From Amorphoplanes digitatis (GTDB taxonomy: Bacteria > Actinomycetota > Actinomycetes > Mycobacteriales > Micromonosporaceae), in NCBI RefSeq assembly GCF_014205335.1, contig NZ_JACHNH010000001.1, positions 6,194,501 to 6,258,500 on the forward strand: a stretch of 64,000 bases of DNA, given 5' to 3'. Positions 59,831 through 64,000 of this stretch are shown here, piece after piece (position 1 is the stretch's first letter; each line of letters opens with the position of its first letter). The notes beneath the pieces are model-generated. The model saw only the letters and a program-made list of their open reading frames with translations, did not search any database and had not been told where the DNA came from. The position numbers and the translations under genes are program-made.

Positions 59831-60037
59831 ATGAGTCGCGAAACTGGCTGGATCATTTCCAGTAGGTCGTCAGGCAACGGCGGCAGTTGCGTCGAGGCCC
59901 GCCGCCAGGACGGCCTCATCGAGGTCCGCAACAGCAAGGCGCGGGAGGCCGGCGCCGTGGTGTTCACGATCGAGGAGTGGGACTCGTTCCTGTTCGGCGC
60001 CAAGCGCGGCGAGTTCGATCAGCTCCTGACCGACTGA
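59831..60037 (+). CDS. DUF397 protein
   Basis: 68 residues with the family pattern WIISSRSSGNGGSCVEARR, then VEVRNSK-like RNSKAREAGAVVFTIEEWDSFLFGAKRGEFD. GAGGGGG lies about six bases before the ATG. DUF397 proteins are small partners of XRE regulators in actinomycetes and are thought to act as their antagonists or toxin-like partners. The XRE gene is next door in convergent orientation, the common arrangement. Confidence 0.93.
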   Translation: MSRETGWIISSRSSGNGGSCVEARRQDGLIEVRNSKAREAGAVVFTIEEWDSFLFGAKRGEFDQLLTD

Positions 60038-60082
60038 TCACGGCAGACCTCCGGACGAGCGGTCACGCCCTTGCCGAGATCG

Positions 60083-60904
60083 CTACCGGAACTCCGCGAC
60101 CGGTACGGCGTCTTTGCTGATGAGGTCGAAGATCCGCCGGTACTCATCGACCTCGGCCTGCTCCTCCAGGTAGAGCGCGCCGACGTGGGATTCCAGGTAG
60201 ACCACGTCGGGGTCCTCCGGGTCGTCGAACTCCAGGATCCGGAAGGCGCCGGCCATCGCCGCGTGCGCCCCGACCGAGAACGGCAGCACCCGGATGTCGA
60301 CCGTGTCCTCCCCGGACAGTCGCCGCAGGTGATCGATCTGCCCCTTGAAGACCTGTTCGCCGCCGACCGACCGGGTCAAGGCCCCCTCGCCGAGCACCGT
60401 CACGATGCGGATCGGTGGCGTGCGGGCGAACAGCGTCTGCTGCCGCTGCATGCGGAGCTTGATGTGGCGCTCGGCGGCCTCCGCGTCGACCGGCTGCTCG
60501 GCGCCGAAGACGGCTCGCGCGTACTCCGGGGTCTGCAACTCGCCGGGGATGATCTCGCCGTCGTACCCGAACATGCGGGACGCGGACGCCTCCAGCCCGA
60601 CGTACAGCTTGAACCACTCGGGGATCACCGGGCTGGCGTCCCACCACTCCTGCTGCGACGTGCCGAGCGCGAGCTCGGCGAGCGCGTCGGTGATGCTCTG
60701 GTCCGCGCCGTAGAGCCAGCAGAGCGCGCGCACGTTGGCCCCGGTTACCGGAACCTTGCCCGTCTCGATGCGGTGCAGCGTCGGCTCCGAGATGCCCAGC
60801 CGCGCTTCCGCCACATCACGCCGGCTCATACCGGACGCGGTGCGCAGTCGCGTCATTCGCCGCCCCAACGCCCGTCGCACGACGCGTTGGCCTGTGACCG
60901 GCAC
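60083..60904 (-). CDS. XRE-family regulator with DUF5753 domain
   Basis: 273 residues. The GTG at 60904 is chosen because GGAGG lies seven bases upstream; the frame is open 59 codons further. The N-terminal HTH_31/XRE domain reads LRTASGMSRRDVAEARLGISEPTLHRIETGK. The DUF5753 domain starts IPEWFKLYVGLEASASRMFGYDGEIIPGELQTPEYARAV and continues to the end. These proteins pair with DUF397 proteins and influence development and antibiotic production in Streptomyces (BldB/WhiJ-type systems). Normal length. Confidence 0.92.
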   Translation of the reverse strand: MPVTGQRVVRRALGRRMTRLRTASGMSRRDVAEARLGISEPTLHRIETGKVPVTGANVRALCWLYGADQSITDALAELALGTSQQEWWDASPVIPEWFKLYVGLEASASRMFGYDGEIIPGELQTPEYARAVFGAEQPVDAEAAERHIKLRMQRQQTLFARTPPIRIVTVLGEGALTRSVGGEQVFKGQIDHLRRLSGEDTVDIRVLPFSVGAHAAMAGAFRILEFDDPEDPDVVYLESHVGALYLEEQAEVDEYRRIFDLISKDAVPVAEFR

Positions 60905-61077
60905 GCAGAACCTCCGCCTCGCCAACCCGTGTGGACGGTGACGCCGACTACCGTACCCGCAACACCGCGTTGTCAGCAGGCAACCCGTCGTTGCTGACCA
61001 AACGTACGAGGGCGACGAGCCCGTATTCGCGGTTTCCCGCTCGACCAGAAGGAATGCCACCGGCAAGCCGATCTCGT

Positions 61078-63858
61078 TCACCGAACCCTTCTGACCAGTC
61101 CGGCACCGCGCCGCCCTTCGGCCAGAACCGCGATCTCCAGGGCGGCGCGGCGGACGTCACCGTGCCAGCGGCTCGGGAAGGCTTCGGTCAGGTGCCAGCC
61201 CGCCCGGTGCAGGGCGCCCTGGCGTTCCAGGTGGGTGCCGGTTCCGTCCTGGTGCACGGCGCAGAGGACACCGACGTCCCCCACGCAGAGGTCGATGGTC
61301 CACGGGCCGACCGAATATCCCGGTCGCACGTCGACGTCGAGCCGCTTCAACTCGGCGGCCAGGTCCGCGGCCCAGCCCGACGGCTCGGCGCCGGGGCCGA
61401 ACTCACGCGGCACTTCGGCGTGCCGCAGATAGTCGCCGAGGAGACCGGGCGGGCCAGTCAGGGAGGTGAGCACGACCAGCTTGCGGCGGGCCCGGGTGAC
61501 CATGACGTTGAACAGCTGCGGGTCGGTGACGAAGCGGCGACGGCTCGGTGAGTCCCCGTCGAGCAGGGCCAGGGAGACCACCACCGCGTCCGCCTCGCTG
61601 CCCTGGAACGCGTGCACCGTGCCGACCCGCAGCCGCAGCTCCTCGATGCGCTCCACGGGCAACGCCTTGAGCAGGGCCGCCTCCAGGGCCTCGGCCTGTG
61701 CGCGGAACGGGCTGATCACCCCGATCCCCCGGTGGCCGGCCGCCGCCAGCCGCTCCACGGTGGCAAGGGCGGCCGCCACCTCGGCCTTGTTGACGCCCTT
61801 GACCAGGGTCGCGTCCGGGATGTGGAGCACGTCGATGGCGTCGGTCGCGTCGGCGAGCGGGGTGCGGGTCATCACCGAGACCCGGCCGCCGTAGAAGCGC
61901 CGGGCCGGGAAGTCGATCAGATGCGGGACGCTGCGGTGGTGCTCGGCCAGCCAGGTGACCGGGGCGGCCGAGGTGGCCAGGTCGTAGGTGCTGACCCGGC
62001 GGACGTCGAGACGCTCGTCGCAGTCGTGCGCCTCGAGCACCTGGGTCACGTCGACGTCGCTGACGAACGAGACGAACCGCAGCTGCCGCGGGTCGCCGAC
62101 GATCAGCGCGCGGCGGGCGCGGGCCAGCACCGGCGCGGCCCGGATCTGGTCCACGTGCGATGCCTCGTCGATCACCACCAGGTCGAAGAGGCCGGGCTCG
62201 GGCGGGAGCAGATCCTCCACGTCGGCGACCGTGCCGATCCACAGCGGCAGCGCGCGGACCAGCGGGGCGGCCTCCATCCGGGCGAGCAGCTCACGGCGGC
62301 GGTTACGGCCGGCCCGCAACGCCGCGGCCAGGGCGCCGGCCGCGCGTCGTGCGTCGCGGCTCCAGCGCTCCGCGCTGCGCGCGCCGTCGCGCATCGCCTG
62401 GCCGACCAATTCCCGCAGCTCACGCTCGGCGTCGTGCAGGGCGGCCCAGCGGGTGGTGAGGTCGGTGCCGCCGGTGGCGGCGAGGTGGGCGGCGGCACGC
62501 TGCGCGGTGGCCGCGGCGAGTGCTTCGGAGACGATCTCCTCCGGTACGGACTCAGCCGCGCCGAGCAGCCGGAACGCTTTGCGCCGGGCCGAACGGGCAC
62601 GGCGCCGGGACCACCACCCCGTACCCGGCTCGACGGCCAGCAGCGCCCGGATCCGGTCGAGAGCGTCGGTGAAGGCGCCGGGCACGTCGGCGGAGAGTTC
62701 GGGCAGGCGCGGCTGGTGCTCGGGGAGCGTGGCGGCGGCCCGCTCGATGTCCAGCGCGGACACGATCTCGGAACTTCTCCCCCGTACCGCCGCATGTGCG
62801 GCCTTGACCCGCGCCCGACCGGAACGGATGACACCCGCCTCGACACCCTGGTCCGCGCCCGCCGCGAGTTCGGCCTCCAGCCCGGCCCGGCCGCCCGCGT
62901 CGCCGAAGAGGACCGGCGTTGAGCCGGGATAGCGGGCCAGCAGGCCCGCGAGGACCTCGGCGGCGTGCGGGGACTGGGTCGCCACCAGCACCGACCCGCC
63001 CCGGTCGACCACCTCCAACGCGGCCGCGACCACCGTGTGGCTCTTGCCGCTGCCCGGCGGTCCGGAGACCACCGTGACCGGTTCTGATCGGGCCCGGATC
63101 ACCACTCGTTCCTGCGGCCCGGTCAGCGGCAGCGGCGACAGGACCGGTAGGTGATCGCTTCCGGTCGCACCGGTGTCAGAGGCGCCGGTGCCCGACTCGC
63201 CGTAGACCGCGGCGAGGGCGGTCGCCGAGAGGTCACGCCCGGCCCAGCTGCGCAGGCTGTCGGCGAGGCCGCCGCCGAACACGTCCCGGACCACGAAGAG
63301 CGCCGGAGCCGCGACCAGGACCAGGCCCTCCGCCGGGATCCGCCCCTTCGGGCCGATCATCTCGCCGACGGTGAAGCCGGTCGCGTCGGCGACCGATCTC
63401 AGCCACGCGCCGCTGCCGATCGCCTCCAGCCAGCCCGGTGTGGCCAGGCCGGGCGCGTCCTCGAACGCGGCGGCCAGCTCAGGGTCGGCGACCAGCGGGG
63501 TCACCTCGACGTCGCCGGCCGGGACGACCCGGTAGCCGAGCAGTGAGCGCTCCAGGCGCACCGGCTGGCTGAGCAGCGGCAACCGGATCTTGCGAGGCTT
63601 GCCCTCGATCTCGGCGCGGCCGGCCAGGAAGCCCCAGCCCCGGTGGAGGATGCGCTCCTCGCGGTGCAAGGCGTCGAGGGCGGCGAGACGCTCGACCGTC
63701 TTCTCCCGCGGCGCCTTCTCCGCGATCTCCAGCCACACCATCGGCTGCGAGCCCCGGGTGACGTCGAGAATGCGCTCGGCGGCGGCCGGGGCCAACTCGG
63801 CGAGCACGGCGAGCACGGTCCGCGGCTGCATCGCGCCGAGACTACCGCCCGCGGTCAC
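61078..63858 (-). CDS. SF1-type AAA helicase/ATPase (DNA2/NAM7-like)
   Basis: 926 residues. N-terminal ~250 residues have no recognised family (GPKGRIPAEGLVLVAAPALFVV). Walker A GPPGSGKSHTVVAA near residue 265, a long charged helical insertion, Walker B VVIDEASHVDQIRAA, QLRFVSF, and helicase motifs V/VI in VGTVHAFQGSEADAVVVSLAL and NVMVTRARRKLVVLTS are in SF1B order. A C-terminal ~100-residue region (WTIDLCVGDVGVLCAVHQDG) looks like a REase-fold/DUF559-type end, as in helicase-nuclease fusions, but catalytic residues are not certain. GTG at 63858; an ATG nine codons later is the alternative. Possible DNA repair or defence function. Confidence 0.8.
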   Translation of the reverse strand: MTAGGSLGAMQPRTVLAVLAELAPAAAERILDVTRGSQPMVWLEIAEKAPREKTVERLAALDALHREERILHRGWGFLAGRAEIEGKPRKIRLPLLSQPVRLERSLLGYRVVPAGDVEVTPLVADPELAAAFEDAPGLATPGWLEAIGSGAWLRSVADATGFTVGEMIGPKGRIPAEGLVLVAAPALFVVRDVFGGGLADSLRSWAGRDLSATALAAVYGESGTGASDTGATGSDHLPVLSPLPLTGPQERVVIRARSEPVTVVSGPPGSGKSHTVVAAALEVVDRGGSVLVATQSPHAAEVLAGLLARYPGSTPVLFGDAGGRAGLEAELAAGADQGVEAGVIRSGRARVKAAHAAVRGRSSEIVSALDIERAAATLPEHQPRLPELSADVPGAFTDALDRIRALLAVEPGTGWWSRRRARSARRKAFRLLGAAESVPEEIVSEALAAATAQRAAAHLAATGGTDLTTRWAALHDAERELRELVGQAMRDGARSAERWSRDARRAAGALAAALRAGRNRRRELLARMEAAPLVRALPLWIGTVADVEDLLPPEPGLFDLVVIDEASHVDQIRAAPVLARARRALIVGDPRQLRFVSFVSDVDVTQVLEAHDCDERLDVRRVSTYDLATSAAPVTWLAEHHRSVPHLIDFPARRFYGGRVSVMTRTPLADATDAIDVLHIPDATLVKGVNKAEVAAALATVERLAAAGHRGIGVISPFRAQAEALEAALLKALPVERIEELRLRVGTVHAFQGSEADAVVVSLALLDGDSPSRRRFVTDPQLFNVMVTRARRKLVVLTSLTGPPGLLGDYLRHAEVPREFGPGAEPSGWAADLAAELKRLDVDVRPGYSVGPWTIDLCVGDVGVLCAVHQDGTGTHLERQGALHRAGWHLTEAFPSRWHGDVRRAALEIAVLAEGRRGAGLVRRVR

Positions 63859-63877
63859 CTGCCAGCACGAACGGCTT

Positions 63878-64000
63878 CTACCGGGGCAAGGGAGTGAACG
63901 CCTGTTCGAAGTCGGGTGGATAGAATTGCGAGCCTCCGCTCAGCCACCAGACGTCGGCACTGCGGTAGAGCACGGTGTAAGTCCTCGGGCCGTCCCGGAA
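63878..64000 (-). CDS. 3' end of an unidentified gene, cut by the window edge
   Basis: The last 40 codons of a leftward frame ending in TAG are visible, rich in aromatic residues (RTYTVLYRSADVWWL and QFYPPDFEQAFTPLP). Too little to assign a family. It ends 19 bases before the helicase start and on the same strand, so the two could be co-transcribed. Confidence 0.5.
   Translation of the reverse strand, partial: FRDGPRTYTVLYRSADVWWLSGGSQFYPPDFEQAFTPLPR

Noticed and set aside
1..64000. tRNA, rRNA, CRISPR arrays, transposases, attachment sites
   Set aside because: Looked for and not seen by eye; short RNAs could be missed without a covariance search.

Overview
The DNA is very GC-rich, with actinomycete-style start codons (many GTG), an XRE/DUF397 pair, a MEDS/STAS anti-sigma pair, SARP/StrR/LuxR regulators and an MbtH-dependent NRPS locus. 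This points to a filamentous actinomycete, most likely Micromonosporaceae (Actinoplanes-like). That family placement is inference, not proven by any single gene. I saw no rRNA, tRNA, CRISPR array or insertion sequence.

Left flank (1-13.5 kb): the end of a membrane histidine kinase, then a leftward block of a LamG/DNRLRE secreted protein, a ~2100-residue secreted RHS/YD-repeat protein with a glycine-rich variable tip, and a small membrane protein that could be its immunity partner. At 14.0-19 kb a PadR regulator, a permease-prefix membrane protein and an ABC-2 exporter form an operon. It is bracketed by an intact acyltransferase-3 gene and a decayed, internally deleted copy of the same gene. 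At 19-24 kb are a MEDS/HATPase plus STAS pair, a secreted PQQ-type sugar dehydrogenase behind a perfect CebR-like operator, a truncated glycosyltransferase pseudogene and a small secreted protein.

Core (about 23.2-53.5 kb): a compact nonribosomal peptide cluster. Regulators are a StrR/ParB-type activator, a LuxR-type protein with an atypical receiver, and a large AfsR-like SARP at the far edge. A rightward unit encodes MbtH and a C-A-T-TE synthetase. A leftward chain of ten tightly overlapping genes encodes a PaaK-like adenylate-forming enzyme, a SufS-like cysteine desulfurase, a free A-T didomain, a C-methyltransferase-like protein, an A-T-C synthetase, a NodU-type carbamoyltransferase, an A-T-C synthetase ending in an Fe(II)/2-oxoglutarate oxygenase-like domain, a C-A-T synthetase, an MFS exporter and a P450. 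A second P450 and a second methyltransferase sit beside the regulators. The five A, five T, four C and one TE domains fit a linear or TE-cyclised pentapeptide with Thr-like and Val-like residues, modified by hydroxylation, C-methylation and O-carbamoylation. I could not match the whole gene set to a known product.

Right flank (53.7-64 kb): a secreted lipase, an SMI1/KNR4 protein, a secreted pectate lyase with a LacI-family palindrome in its promoter, a quinone-reductase-like MDR enzyme, a diguanylate cyclase, a DUF397/XRE pair, a large SF1-type helicase and the 3' end of one more gene.
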